A DNA stretch of 64,000 nt. Origin: Actinoplanes sp. M2I2. GTDB taxonomy: Bacteria; Actinomycetota; Actinomycetes; Mycobacteriales; Micromonosporaceae. Location of the stretch: assembly GCF_023544445.1 (NCBI RefSeq), contig NZ_JALPVJ010000005.1, forward strand, positions 124,001 through 188,000. The letters are read 5' to 3'. Below the pieces are notes generated by a model. It was not told the DNA's origin, ran no database searches, and saw only the letters and a program-made list of their open reading frames with translations. Positions 46,291-54,911 of this stretch are shown here, one piece after another. The translations under genes and the position numbers were made by a program. Numbering within the stretch: the stretch's first letter is position 1; every line of letters begins with the position of its first letter.

Positions 46291-46529
46291 ACACGTTCCC
46301 GCTCACGGCCCGAGACCGCTCACCCAGCCGCGCGGAACCGAACCGAGCCCGCCCTCCCAGGGGGATGCCCCCGTTCGCCATTCTTCCGGAGATTGCGGGA
46401 CGCTGAGGTCGGCCCGGCCGCGGCCCTGTGGACGAGACACGAGTGTGGAAAACGCCTGACTGAGCGGCCGACGTGCTACCCGACATGCCTTTCGCCGGTC
46501 TTGCGGCCGGGCGGTCTATCGTCGTCGGC

Positions 46530-47006
46530 ATGACTGAGTCCGTTCGACTTTCCGCCGGCGACACCGCGCCCGAATTCAGCCTGCCGACCGACAACGGCGA
46601 CCGGCTCACTCTCAAGGATCTGCGCGGGCGCAAGGTCGTCCTGTACGCGTACCCGGCGGCGATGACCCCCGGCTGCACCACGGAGACCTGCGACTTCCGC
46701 GACTCGCTGGGGTCGCTGCAGGCCGCGGGTTACGAGGTCGTCGGCATCTCGCCCGACGCCCCGGCCAAGCTGGCCAAGTTCCGCGAGCGCGACGCCATCA
46801 CGTTCCCGCTGGTCAGCGACGAGGACAAGAGCGTGCTCCAGGCGTACGGGGCCTTCGGCGAGAAGAACAACTACGGCAAGAAGGTCATGGGTGTCATCCG
46901 GTCGACGTTCGTGATCGACGAGAACGGCATGATCGAGCGGGCCCTCTACAACGTCAAGGCCACCGGCCACGTCGCCAAGCTGCGGCGTGATCTCGGCATC
47001 GACTGA
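46530..47006 (+). CDS. bcp: Thioredoxin-dependent thiol peroxidase (Bcp/PrxQ)
   Basis: A 158-residue two-cysteine peroxiredoxin that reduces peroxides with electrons from thioredoxin. The peroxidatic Cys49 is in TPGCTTETC and the resolving Cys54 follows five residues later, the PrxQ pattern. Length and domain match the family. ATG 46530 opens the conserved N-terminus; the frame upstream adds 19 unlike residues. Confidence 0.94.
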   Translation: MTESVRLSAGDTAPEFSLPTDNGDRLTLKDLRGRKVVLYAYPAAMTPGCTTETCDFRDSLGSLQAAGYEVVGISPDAPAKLAKFRERDAITFPLVSDEDKSVLQAYGAFGEKNNYGKKVMGVIRSTFVIDENGMIERALYNVKATGHVAKLRRDLGID

Positions 47007-47177
47007 CACTACAGTCGGCTCCGTACCGGCCGATCTCTACGGCAAGACCCCGAAACGGTCTCCTCAGACCACGGCGGCTGTCACGCGGCATGATCCGCGA
47101 GGCGGCCGCCGTGCCGTGTGTTCGGCGGGAAGCGTCTAGAATCTCTGCAACGTGCTCGCCCTCCGGGGCGAAAACGG

Positions 47178-47261
47178 GCGGGAGTGGCGTAATCGGCAGC
47201 CGCGCGGGTTTTAGGTGCCCGTGCCCGAAAGGGCGTGGGGGTTCAAGTCCCCCCTTCCGCA
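47178..47261 (+). tRNA. tRNA-Leu (TAG anticodon)
   Basis: A class II cloverleaf of 84 bases: acceptor GCGGGAG with CTTCCGC, anticodon stem CGGGT/GCCCG around loop TTTAGGT giving anticodon TAG, a long variable arm (TGCCCGAAAGGGCG) and a T-arm GGGGGTTCAAGTCCCCC. CCA is not encoded. The GNAT gene begins 21 bases downstream. Confidence 0.96.
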
Positions 47262-47282
47262 CTCGACGTCGATGATGGCGGC

Positions 47283-47804
47283 ATGGCATTGCATTTTGTG
47301 GTGGATCCGCCGCTCACCGACGACCTCCGGACCGACATCGTCGCGCTGTGGGTCGAGGTGACCAACGCCGGCGGGGCGGTCGGCTTTGTCGCGCCGGTGA
47401 CCGCCGCCGATGTCGTGCCGGTGGCCGAGGCCGCGTTCGCGTCGGTCGGGGCCGGCTTCGACCACCTGTTGATCGGGGTCGACGACGGCGAACTCGTGGC
47501 ATTGCTCTTCGTGGTCAGCAACCGTTTCGCGCTCAAGGAGCATTGGCGGGTGCTGAAGCGTGTCATGGTGGCCCCCGGGCGCCAGGGCCGCGGATACGGC
47601 GCGGAGCTGATGCGGGAGGCCGAACGGGTCGTCCGCGGGCTGGGCCTGGAGGCCGTTCAGGTCACCGTGCGGGCCGGGGCCGGTGTCGAGAAGTTCTACG
47701 AGGGGCTGGGCTACCGCGAGGTCGGACGGCTGCCCGGCGCGCTTCGGGTCACCCCGGGCGACGACCGCGACGAGATCCACCTCTGGCTGAGCCTCCGGCC
47801 CTGA
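47283..47804 (+). CDS. GNAT family N-acetyltransferase
   Basis: A 173-residue GNAT protein. The acetyl-CoA loop is VAPGRQGRGYGAELM (R/Q-x-x-G-x-G/A motif), preceded by the strand WRVLKRVMV and followed by VEKFYEGLGYREVGR. The acceptor substrate is unknown. ATG 47283 lies 21 bases after the tRNA-Leu end. Confidence 0.88.
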   Translation: MALHFVVDPPLTDDLRTDIVALWVEVTNAGGAVGFVAPVTAADVVPVAEAAFASVGAGFDHLLIGVDDGELVALLFVVSNRFALKEHWRVLKRVMVAPGRQGRGYGAELMREAERVVRGLGLEAVQVTVRAGAGVEKFYEGLGYREVGRLPGALRVTPGDDRDEIHLWLSLRP

Positions 47805-47910
47805 CCGGCGGCGCTGCAGCCTGCGACCCCCGACCGGCGGCGCTGCAGCCTCCGACCCCGACCGGCGGCGGCGCTGCCTACCGACCCCAACCGCGGCGGC
47901 GCGGCTTACC
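47803..47910 (+). repeat. Imperfect tandem repeats of about 28 bases
   Basis: Three to four degenerate copies of a unit around GACCGGCGGCGCTGCAGCCT follow the GNAT stop codon (units begin near 47803, 47832 and 47860). They fill most of the gap before the expansin gene. No gene or spacer structure is seen. Confidence 0.6.
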
Positions 47911-47963
47911 ACCCAGCCGGCAACGGCGGCTCCTCCAACCCTGACCCCGCGGAAGGGCGACTG

Positions 47964-48926
47964 TCAGGAACAGCGAGGCGCGTCGGCGGCCAGGTTTGCG
48001 TCCAACTGAGCGGGCTGGGTGGGCTGGGTGGCGGTCGGCGCCGCCAAAGCGGTCGACTCGGGCGACGGCACGGCCGCGACCGGCGACGTGGAAGTGGTGG
48101 GCCTGGGCGTCGCGGAAGTCTTGGCGGACTTCGGCGTGGCCTTGGCCTTGGTGGTGGCCTTCTTGGTCGCCTTGGCCTTCTCGGGCTGGGCCTTGACGCT
48201 GCCGGCCAGCCTGGCGGTGGTCTTCTGGGTCTTCCCGACGGCGAGCTTGATGTTGCCGACCGTCACCGCGTTCCCGTACACATCAGTGACTTTGATCTTG
48301 AAGGGGCCGCTGCCCACGCCGCTCGGGATGGTCCAGTAGTTGAAGTCCTCGCGAGACGCGCTGCGGAAGCTGCCACTCTTGCCGGCGACCTGCACCGAGG
48401 TGAGCCGGTTGGAGTGGTTGTCGATCAGCACGCTGAGCCAGTACTGCGACGAGCCTTCCTTCACCCGTACGGAGAGAGGCCCGGGAACCGCCGCGCCGGG
48501 AACCGTCCGATAGGTGATCGGGATGATGCCGTCGGACTGCTTGCCGATCTTCTTGAACGCCGTGAGGCTCAGATCGAGGTGACCGGCCGGGCACTCCGGA
48601 CAGGAGTCGATGACCTTGACGCGCACCTTGCCCTTGGGCCCGGTGACATCGATGTAGGTGCCGCAGGCCGCGCCCTCGGAGTACTGGTTCTTCTGACCGA
48701 GCGCCACGAAGAGGTCGTCGGCGGGCGCGTTCGGGAACGAGCAGTTGCCGAGCGTGCCGTCGAGGGAGAAGTAGGTCGCCTTGCCCTTCGCGGCCGTCGT
48801 GGACGGTGGCGCGGCGCAGGCGGAGCCGCTGTTCTGCAGCACGAGCGCCACTCCGAGGACGGCGGCGAGGACACCGGCGCCGCCGAGGGCGAGCCAGCGG
48901 GGCGAGAACAGGCGAGATGCGGTCAC
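47964..48926 (-). CDS. Bacterial expansin (EXLX/YoaJ-like) with Lys/Thr-rich tail
   Basis: A 320-residue exported protein. After a signal anchor (residues 13-37) comes a double-psi beta-barrel domain D1 (ATYFSLDGTLGNCSF, then CGTYIDVTG and IDSCPECPAGHLDLS) and the immunoglobulin-like D2 (VRVKEGSSQYWLSVLIDNHS), the two-domain expansin plan that loosens cellulose or wall matrices without hydrolysis. A tail of about 85 residues rich in Lys, Ala, Thr and Pro (KAKATKKATTKAKATPK) follows, perhaps for wall binding. It is the only cell-wall-loosening gene here and may aid the xylanase. Confidence 0.87.
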   Translation of the reverse strand: MTASRLFSPRWLALGGAGVLAAVLGVALVLQNSGSACAAPPSTTAAKGKATYFSLDGTLGNCSFPNAPADDLFVALGQKNQYSEGAACGTYIDVTGPKGKVRVKVIDSCPECPAGHLDLSLTAFKKIGKQSDGIIPITYRTVPGAAVPGPLSVRVKEGSSQYWLSVLIDNHSNRLTSVQVAGKSGSFRSASREDFNYWTIPSGVGSGPFKIKVTDVYGNAVTVGNIKLAVGKTQKTTARLAGSVKAQPEKAKATKKATTKAKATPKSAKTSATPRPTTSTSPVAAVPSPESTALAAPTATQPTQPAQLDANLAADAPRCS

Positions 48927-49029
48927 GGTGTGGGATCCTGCGCTGGTCGTGACGGTGCGGCAACTTTCCTAAGACGCTCCTAAGACTCGGGTGGTGGTCT
49001 TCACCCGCTCGCGTCGGCGCCTCGGCCGT

Positions 49030-49827
49030 TCACCCGACCCCGACCGGGTCACCGACCCGGACGATTCCTGACATATCTGGAATAAGATTAATGGCGAAGA
49101 GTAATCCGGTATCAAAGCGCCGCCGCAGGCCGAGCATGCGGAGGGGCTGCCGCCCCTTCTCACCGGTCTCCTGGTCGATCGTGGTGACCAGGCACCGGGA
49201 GCACTCCTTGGCCGCCCGGAAGGTCACCTCGCCGATGCGCAGCCGCTGCCCGAGCCAGACGTCCTCGATCCACGGCTCGGCCCCGCCGGTCACCAGGTTG
49301 GGCCGGAACCGGGTCATCGGCACCGGATCGTCCCCCGCCTCGACGAGCCAGTCGTTGAGCGCCCCGAGCGACGCCTCGTTGGCCAGCAGAACGGGATAAC
49401 CGTCGGCGAAGCTCACCCGATCGCCGGGGAGCGCGTCGGTCTCCACCCGGCGGCCGGTGGGGTCGGCCTGCCACACGAGCCGGGCCTCCTGACCGAGGAA
49501 GCGACTGCTCCACTCCTGCTCGGCCACGCGGGCGGGCACCGGCTCCTGACCCCGGAACACCTCGACGTACGTCTCGGGACCGTCGACCGGCTCGTCGACC
49601 GACAGCGGCGGGAGCCCCGGGGCGCCGAGCTCGAGACCGCCTGGGCGCGGGGCGACGGTGAGCTGAGTCAGAAGCGGTGTTTCCCGCTGAGTGATCCCGA
49701 CGCCGTCCGGATCGACCATCAGCCACCGGCGGTCGCCGGCCAGGCCCCACGGCTCGACCTCGGCGGCGTCGTGCTCAAGGCGATGACAACCCTTGACCGG
49801 GTACGAGTAGAGGGCCGTGATCCGCAT
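49030..49827 (-). CDS. MOSC domain protein
   Basis: A 265-residue protein with the MOSC N-terminal beta-barrel (LYSYPVKGCHRLEHDAAEVE) and a MOSC domain ending with AAKECSRCLVTTID, whose cysteine is the usual persulfide site. Relatives (YcbX, mARC) reduce N-hydroxylated compounds with a molybdenum cofactor. ATG 49827 gives the normal N-terminus. It is divergent from the CopB-type ATPase. Confidence 0.87.
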   Translation of the reverse strand: MRITALYSYPVKGCHRLEHDAAEVEPWGLAGDRRWLMVDPDGVGITQRETPLLTQLTVAPRPGGLELGAPGLPPLSVDEPVDGPETYVEVFRGQEPVPARVAEQEWSSRFLGQEARLVWQADPTGRRVETDALPGDRVSFADGYPVLLANEASLGALNDWLVEAGDDPVPMTRFRPNLVTGGAEPWIEDVWLGQRLRIGEVTFRAAKECSRCLVTTIDQETGEKGRQPLRMLGLRRRFDTGLLFAINLIPDMSGIVRVGDPVGVG

Positions 49828-50024
49828 CCCCGAAGCCTTGCACGCCCCGGCCGAGCAGGCATCCGAACCCCGTCGGCACTGGCGTACCGGCCGCGATGCG
49901 AAGGCGGCCGCGCCGGTCGGGTCGCCGTCTCGGCCACTGCCACGGCGGTGTCGATGCAGCGGGTCGTCCACTCGCGCAAAAAGTGGTCTACGCCATCCCA
50001 TCTCCGTCGTCACGCCCGTGACTG

Positions 50025-50041
50025 ATACCCCCAGGGGGTAT
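50025..50041. promoter_or_regulatory. CsoR-type copper operator
   Basis: ATACCCCCAGGGGGTAT is a perfect 17-base palindrome, the form bound by copper-sensing CsoR repressors. It lies 26 bases before the CopB-type ATPase start, where a repressor would cover the promoter. No csoR gene is in the window, so the repressor must be encoded elsewhere. Confidence 0.85.
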
Positions 50042-50067
50042 AGAGTTCCGGAGTGGAGGTGGAAGTG

Positions 50068-52251
50068 ATGACCGAGACCCATCAGCACGCACCGGTCGAC
50101 CAGCACCACGCGCACGGCGATCCTGCGCATGCCGACCACGCACATGGCGACCATGCCGGCCACGCACACGGCGACCACGCCGGTCACGACCCCGAGGTGT
50201 TCCGGCGCAAGTTCTGGCTGAGCCTCGCCCTGACCGTCCCGATCGTGGCGACGAGCGAGATGGTGATGGAGTGGTTCGGCTACTCGCTGGACTTCCCCGG
50301 CATCGGCTGGGTCGGCCCGGTCCTGGGCACCTTCGTCTTCCTCTACGGCGGCCGGCCGTTCCTCAGCGGCGCGGTCGGCGAGATCCGCACCCGCGCGCCG
50401 GGCATGATGCTGCTGATCGCGATGGCCATCACCGTCGCGTACGCCGCCTCGCTGGCCACCAGCCTCGGCCTCTTCGAGCTGGACTTCTGGTGGGAGCTGG
50501 CCGCGCTGGTCACGATCATGCTGCTGGGTCACTGGCAGGAGATGAAGGCGATCGGCCAGGCCCAGGGCGCGCTGTCCGCGCTGGCCGCCCTGCTGCCCGA
50601 CCGGGCCACGCTCCTGAAGGCCGACGGCACGACCACCGACGTACCGGTCTCGGATCTGAAAATCGGCGATCGCGTGCTCGTGCGCTCCGGCGGCCGGGTG
50701 CCGGCCGACGGCCGCATCGTCGAGGGCGCGGCCGAGATGGACGAGTCGATGATCACCGGAGAGTCCCGACCGGTTTCCCGTACGCCGGGAGACCGCGTGG
50801 TGGCGGGCACGGTGGCCACGGATTCGGCCGTACGAATCGACGTCGACGCCGTGGGCGAGAACACCGCCCTGGCCGGCATCGGCCGCCTGGTCGCGCAGGC
50901 GCAGGCCGCCGGCGGACGCGCGCAGGTCCTGGCCGACCGGTTCGCCGCCTGGCTGTTCTACGTGGCCGCGGCGGCGGGCGTGATCACGTTCGTGACGTGG
51001 TGGGCGATCGGCGACGTCGACCAGTCCGTCGTCCGCACCGTGACCGTGCTGGTGATCGCCTGCCCGCACGCGCTCGGGCTGGCCATCCCGCTGGTGATCG
51101 CGCTGTCCACGGCGCTGTCGGCCCGGGCCGGCATCCTGGTCAAGGACCGGTTGGCGCTCGAGCGGATGCGTACGGTGAACGCGATTCTCTTCGACAAGAC
51201 CGGCACGCTGACCAAGGGCGCACACACGGTGACCGGCGTCGCCGCCACTGCGGGTCACACCGACGACGAGGTGTTGCGGATCGCGGCCGCCGTCGAGAGC
51301 GACAGCGAGCACCCGCTGGCCAAGGCGCTCGTGACGGTGGCCCGGGAGCGACGGCTGACGGCCACCGCGACCGACTTCCGTTCCCTGACCGGCCGAGGGG
51401 TCCAGGCCGTGATCGGCGGGCAGACGTACGCCGTCGGCGGCCCGGCCCTGCTCCGTGAGCTGCACGCCTCCGCCGGCGCACCCGCTACCACGCTGGCTTC
51501 GACCGAGACCACCACGACCGCGCGGGCTTCGGCCGGGCTGGACGATCGCGGGTCGGCCGTGGACATCCCGGCCGATCTGGTCGCTCCGGCCGAGGAATGG
51601 TCCCGCCGGGGCGCCGCTGTGCTGCATCTCGTGCGGCTCGACGACGAGCCGCAGGTGATCGGGGCGTTCGCGCTCGAGGACGAGATCCGTCCCGAGGCAC
51701 GCGAGGCGATCCGGCAGCTGCGCGCGCAGGGCATCGGGAAGCTGGTGATGATCACCGGCGACGCCCGTCCGGTGGCCGAGGCCGTGGCCGCCGATCTGGG
51801 CCTCGACGAGGTCTTCGCCGAGGTGCTGCCGGCCGACAAGGACAAGGCGGTGGCCGACCTGCAACGGCGCGGCCTGACCGTGGCGATGGTCGGCGACGGC
51901 GTCAACGACGCGCCCGCCCTGGCCCGCGCCGACGTGGGCCTGGCCATCGGCGCCGGCACCGACGTGGCGATCGAGTCGGCCGGCGTGGTGCTCGCCTCGT
52001 CCGACCCGAGGGCCGTGATCAGCGTGATCAAGCTGTCCCGGGCGTCCTACCGCAAGATGATCCAGAACCTGGCCTGGGCGGCCGGCTACAACGTCATCGC
52101 CATCCCGCTGGCCGCCGGCGTGCTGGCCTGGACCGGCTTCACGCTGAGCCCGGCCGTCGGCGCCATCATGATGAGCGCGTCCACGATCGTGGTCGCCCTG
52201 AACGCCCAGCTCCTGCGGCGGGTGCGCCTCTCCCCCGACGATCAGTTATGA
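50068..52251 (+). CDS. copB: CopB-type (P1B-3) copper-exporting P-type ATPase
   Basis: A 727-residue P1B ATPase. The N-terminus (residues 3-45) is a His-rich copper-binding region with HGDHAGH repeats; no CxxC HMA domain is present. The transmembrane metal site is CPH (ACPHALG, about residue 333), which marks the CopB/P1B-3 group, usually Cu(II). DKTGTLTK, the SEHPLAKAL histidine motif and GDGVNDAPALA are intact. ATG 50068 has GGAGGT seven bases upstream. A CsoR-type operator controls it. Confidence 0.93.
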   Translation: MTETHQHAPVDQHHAHGDPAHADHAHGDHAGHAHGDHAGHDPEVFRRKFWLSLALTVPIVATSEMVMEWFGYSLDFPGIGWVGPVLGTFVFLYGGRPFLSGAVGEIRTRAPGMMLLIAMAITVAYAASLATSLGLFELDFWWELAALVTIMLLGHWQEMKAIGQAQGALSALAALLPDRATLLKADGTTTDVPVSDLKIGDRVLVRSGGRVPADGRIVEGAAEMDESMITGESRPVSRTPGDRVVAGTVATDSAVRIDVDAVGENTALAGIGRLVAQAQAAGGRAQVLADRFAAWLFYVAAAAGVITFVTWWAIGDVDQSVVRTVTVLVIACPHALGLAIPLVIALSTALSARAGILVKDRLALERMRTVNAILFDKTGTLTKGAHTVTGVAATAGHTDDEVLRIAAAVESDSEHPLAKALVTVARERRLTATATDFRSLTGRGVQAVIGGQTYAVGGPALLRELHASAGAPATTLASTETTTTARASAGLDDRGSAVDIPADLVAPAEEWSRRGAAVLHLVRLDDEPQVIGAFALEDEIRPEAREAIRQLRAQGIGKLVMITGDARPVAEAVAADLGLDEVFAEVLPADKDKAVADLQRRGLTVAMVGDGVNDAPALARADVGLAIGAGTDVAIESAGVVLASSDPRAVISVIKLSRASYRKMIQNLAWAAGYNVIAIPLAAGVLAWTGFTLSPAVGAIMMSASTIVVALNAQLLRRVRLSPDDQL

Positions 52252-52393
52252 CTGATCGGTGAAGCGGCCCGGGCAGCAACAGCCGACCCGCCGAGCTTCG
52301 ATGCCCGACTGACGCGGGCCGCCCGGCACGGCCATCCCCCAACACGGCGCGGTCGAAGCGACGCGGGCAGCGCCTCGGCCATCGCCCGGCGGG

Positions 52394-53602
52394 TCAGGCG
52401 ACCGGCCAGCCCACCAGGGCGGCGATCACGCCGATCGCGCCCGCGCCGAGCAACGCGCTGACGACCCCGCGGTGGGCGGCCAGGAGCCACAACCCCGCCG
52501 CGGCGAGCACACCCCATTGCCACAGGTGCTGCAGGGAGAGGGCGAGCGGGATGGCCGAGCCGGCGATGGCGCCGATCACGGCGGGGCCGGCGCCGTTGAA
52601 GAAGGCCTGCACCGTCCGGTTGGCTCGCAGCCGGTCGAACCGGGGGCCGCCGAGAATCACGAACACGAACGACGGGGCGAAGGCGACCACGGCCGCGAGC
52701 AGGCCGCCGCCCAGCCCCGCGGCGGCGTAGCCGACCACTGCGACGGTCTGCACGACCGGGCCGGGGGTGATCTGGCCGAGCGCGACCGCGTTGAGGAATT
52801 GCCCGGCGGTCATCCAGTGGTAGTTGTCCACCGCGTCGGCCTGCATCAACGGGATGATCACGAAGCCGCCGCCGTAGGACAGGGCGCCGACCTTCAACGC
52901 GACCCAGGCCAGCGCCGACAGACCCCCGACCGCGGGCGGCGCCAGCGCCAGCACCGGCCAGGACAGCACCGGGCGGCCCGGCCGGGCGCGGAGGTGGCCG
53001 CGTACGAGGGCCTCCACGATGCCGGCGGCGACCAGCACCAGCACCAGCCACGGGCCGGTCACCGCGGCCGCCACCGCACCGGCGAGTCCGTAGCCCAGCC
53101 ATCGGGCCCGCGCCGCGCGCTCCGGCCCGGCCCGTTTCCAGCTCGCCGGGACCAGAGCCCATGCGGCCTGCACCGCGACGGCTGCGACAGCCGCTCCGGC
53201 TCCGGCGGCGATGCCCTGCACCCAGCGCGGCGGGTTCCCGGAGAGGAACAGCGCGGCCAGGGCGAGGATCAGCACCAGCCCGGGCACGATGAAGAAGAAG
53301 CCGCCGACCAGGGCGCCGGGGGTGCCGCGCAGCCGCCACGCCGTGAAGATCGCCAGCTGGGTCGACGCCGGGCCGGGCAGCAGGTTGGTGACCGCGATGC
53401 CGTCCTCGAACTCACCGGCGGAGATCCACCGGCGGCGCTCCACACACAGCTGGCGCAGCAACGCGATGTGCGTCGGTGGGCCGCCGAAGCCGATGCAACC
53501 GATCCGGCCCCACTCGCGGGCGATCGTCGTCAAGCCCACCCGGCCGACCGGCGGCCGGTCGTCCCCGGCCGCTGCGCTGTCTCCGTGATCGTCGCCTGCC
53601 AC
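52394..53602 (-). CDS. chrA: Chromate transporter (ChrA)
   Basis: A 402-residue CHR-family transporter with two homologous CHR domains. Half 1 opens with FGGPPTHIALLRQL and NLLPGPASTQLAI; half 2 has KVGALSYGGGFVIIPLMQ and ALGQITPGPVVQTV. These GGP and PGP motifs are the family signatures. Eleven or so membrane helices are visible. GTG 53602 starts it, divergent by 89 bases from an ArsR-ArsC fusion gene, so both oxyanion genes may share one regulatory region. Confidence 0.92.
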   Translation of the reverse strand: MAGDDHGDSAAAGDDRPPVGRVGLTTIAREWGRIGCIGFGGPPTHIALLRQLCVERRRWISAGEFEDGIAVTNLLPGPASTQLAIFTAWRLRGTPGALVGGFFFIVPGLVLILALAALFLSGNPPRWVQGIAAGAGAAVAAVAVQAAWALVPASWKRAGPERAARARWLGYGLAGAVAAAVTGPWLVLVLVAAGIVEALVRGHLRARPGRPVLSWPVLALAPPAVGGLSALAWVALKVGALSYGGGFVIIPLMQADAVDNYHWMTAGQFLNAVALGQITPGPVVQTVAVVGYAAAGLGGGLLAAVVAFAPSFVFVILGGPRFDRLRANRTVQAFFNGAGPAVIGAIAGSAIPLALSLQHLWQWGVLAAAGLWLLAAHRGVVSALLGAGAIGVIAALVGWPVA

Positions 53603-53662
53603 TGCGGCGTGCCCCCTGCCTGCCGGTCCGGAGAAGACCGATGCGGTGCCTCACCACGATCG

Positions 53663-53678
53663 ATCAAGCTGTTTTGAT
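53663..53678. promoter_or_regulatory. ArsR-type operator
   Basis: ATCAA-N6-TTGAT (53663-53678) is the inverted repeat expected for an ArsR-family repressor. It lies between the divergent chrA and arsR-arsC genes, 14 bases before the chosen fusion start. Confidence 0.65.
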
Positions 53679-53691
53679 GTATCTTCAGGGC

Positions 53692-54462
53692 ATGGGGACG
53701 CCGAGTCAAACCGCGCCGCCGTTCGTCCGGCTGGCGGGACACCCGCTGCGCTGGCTGCTGATGGCCGAGCTGGCCCACAGCGACCTGCGGGTCCGCGAGC
53801 TGGTCACGCGGCTGGACCAGCCCCAGAACCTGATCTCGTACCACTTGCGCCTGCTCCGCGACGGCGGCCTGGTCACCGCCCGCCGCAGCAGCTTCGACGG
53901 CCGGGACAGCTATTACCACCTGGATCTCGACCGGTGCGCCCACGCGCTGGCCGACACCGGGAGCGCCCTGCACCCGGCCCTGCGCCTGGACAACACCACT
54001 CCAGTTCCGCCGGCCCGGGCGCGGCGCACGGTGCTTTTCGTGTGCACCGGCAACAGCGCCCGTTCGCCGATCGCCGAGGCTCAACTCCGCCGGCACACCG
54101 ACGGCCACGTGCGGGTCGTCAGCGCCGGCAGCCGTCCCAAACCGCAGATCCATCCCCAGGCCGTACGCGCATTGCGGGACCGTTTCGGCGTCGACATCGA
54201 GGGGCAGCAACCCCGGCATCTCGACACCTTGGCCGGGCACCGGTTCGACTACGTGATCACCCTGTGCGACAAGGCCCGGGAGGTCTGCCCCGACTTCGGC
54301 GACCGGGCCGGCCGGCTGCACTGGAGCGTCCCCGACCCGGCCACGACCGGCGACCAGGACTCCTACCCGGCCTTCGTCCGGATCGCGGCCGACATCGACA
54401 CCCGCGTCCGGCACCTGCTGCCCGTCCTTGCGTCCACCGAGCCCGAGGAGGCTCCGTCATGA
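53692..54462 (+). CDS. ArsR repressor - arsenate reductase (LMW-PTP type) fusion
   Basis: A 256-residue two-domain protein. Residues 1-95 form an ArsR winged helix (LRVRELVTRLDQPQNLISYH, HLRLLRDGGLV), without obvious metal-binding cysteines. Residues 110-250 form a thioredoxin-coupled arsenate reductase of the low-molecular-weight phosphatase type with the P-loop CTGNSAR (Cys118, Arg124) and later CDKAREVC. ATG 53692 lies after the operator; ATG 53677 is inside it. The fusion suggests arsenate-linked control of itself and perhaps chrA. The next gene overlaps by four bases. Confidence 0.9.
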   Translation: MGTPSQTAPPFVRLAGHPLRWLLMAELAHSDLRVRELVTRLDQPQNLISYHLRLLRDGGLVTARRSSFDGRDSYYHLDLDRCAHALADTGSALHPALRLDNTTPVPPARARRTVLFVCTGNSARSPIAEAQLRRHTDGHVRVVSAGSRPKPQIHPQAVRALRDRFGVDIEGQQPRHLDTLAGHRFDYVITLCDKAREVCPDFGDRAGRLHWSVPDPATTGDQDSYPAFVRIAADIDTRVRHLLPVLASTEPEEAPS

Positions 54463-54854
54463 GCACGACCGACCAGTACGTCAGCGTCCGCTACCTCGTC
54501 GACGATGTCCCGGCCGCCGTCGACTTCTACACCGCCCATCTGGGCTTCCGCCTCAACGCCGACGCCGGGGCGGCCTTCGCCGACGTGGTCCGCGGCTCTC
54601 TGCGGCTGCTCCTGTCCGGGCCGGCCAGCTCCGGCGCCCGGGCCACCCCGGACGACGCCACCGTCCCGGGCCGCAACCGCATCCACCTCGTCGTCGACGA
54701 CCTGGACGCCGAGATCGACCGGCTCCGGGGCGCCGGCCTGCCGTTCCGCAGCGAGGTGGTCGCCGGGCCCGGCGGGCGGCAGATCCTGCTGGCCGACCCG
54801 GCCGGCAACCTGATCGAGCTGTTCCAGCCGGCCCGCCCGGCCGCCTCGGCCTGA
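54459..54854 (+). CDS. VOC family protein of the arsenic operon
   Basis: A 131-residue glyoxalase/VOC domain (VRYLVDDVPAAVDFYTAHLG; IHLVVDDLDAEIDRL; LLADPAGNLIELFQ with terminal Glu). Its start overlaps the ArsR-ArsC stop codon, so it is co-translated. VOC proteins in arsenic operons can be C-As lyases (ArsI), but this one lacks the vicinal cysteine pair of ArsI, so that role is not supported. Confidence 0.85.
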   Translation: MSTTDQYVSVRYLVDDVPAAVDFYTAHLGFRLNADAGAAFADVVRGSLRLLLSGPASSGARATPDDATVPGRNRIHLVVDDLDAEIDRLRGAGLPFRSEVVAGPGGRQILLADPAGNLIELFQPARPAASA

Positions 54855-54882
54855 CCCCGGACGGACCACGCCCCTAGCGCTC

Positions 54883-54911
54883 TGAAAGATTTCATGCATA
54901 AGCTGCGCGGG
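54883..54911 (+). promoter_or_regulatory. RpiR-type operator and leaderless promoter of the hut regulator
   Basis: TGAAAGATTTCA (54883-54894) is an inverted repeat of the TGAAA-N2-TTTCA form found for RpiR/MurR regulators. CATAAG (54896-54901) could be the -10, putting the transcript start at or beside GTG 54911, with no ribosome site visible. It could be autoregulatory for the hut operon. Confidence 0.5.

Noticed and set aside
46291..46529. A gene in the gap before bcp
   Set aside because: Open frames here are short shadows with no start support and no recognisable product.
47178..47261. tRNA-Leu as an attachment site
   Set aside because: No integrase nearby; flanking genes are ordinary chromosomal functions.
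54459..54854. ArsI-type C-As lyase
   Set aside because: It is a VOC protein in an arsenic operon, but it has no cysteine pair for organoarsenical binding.
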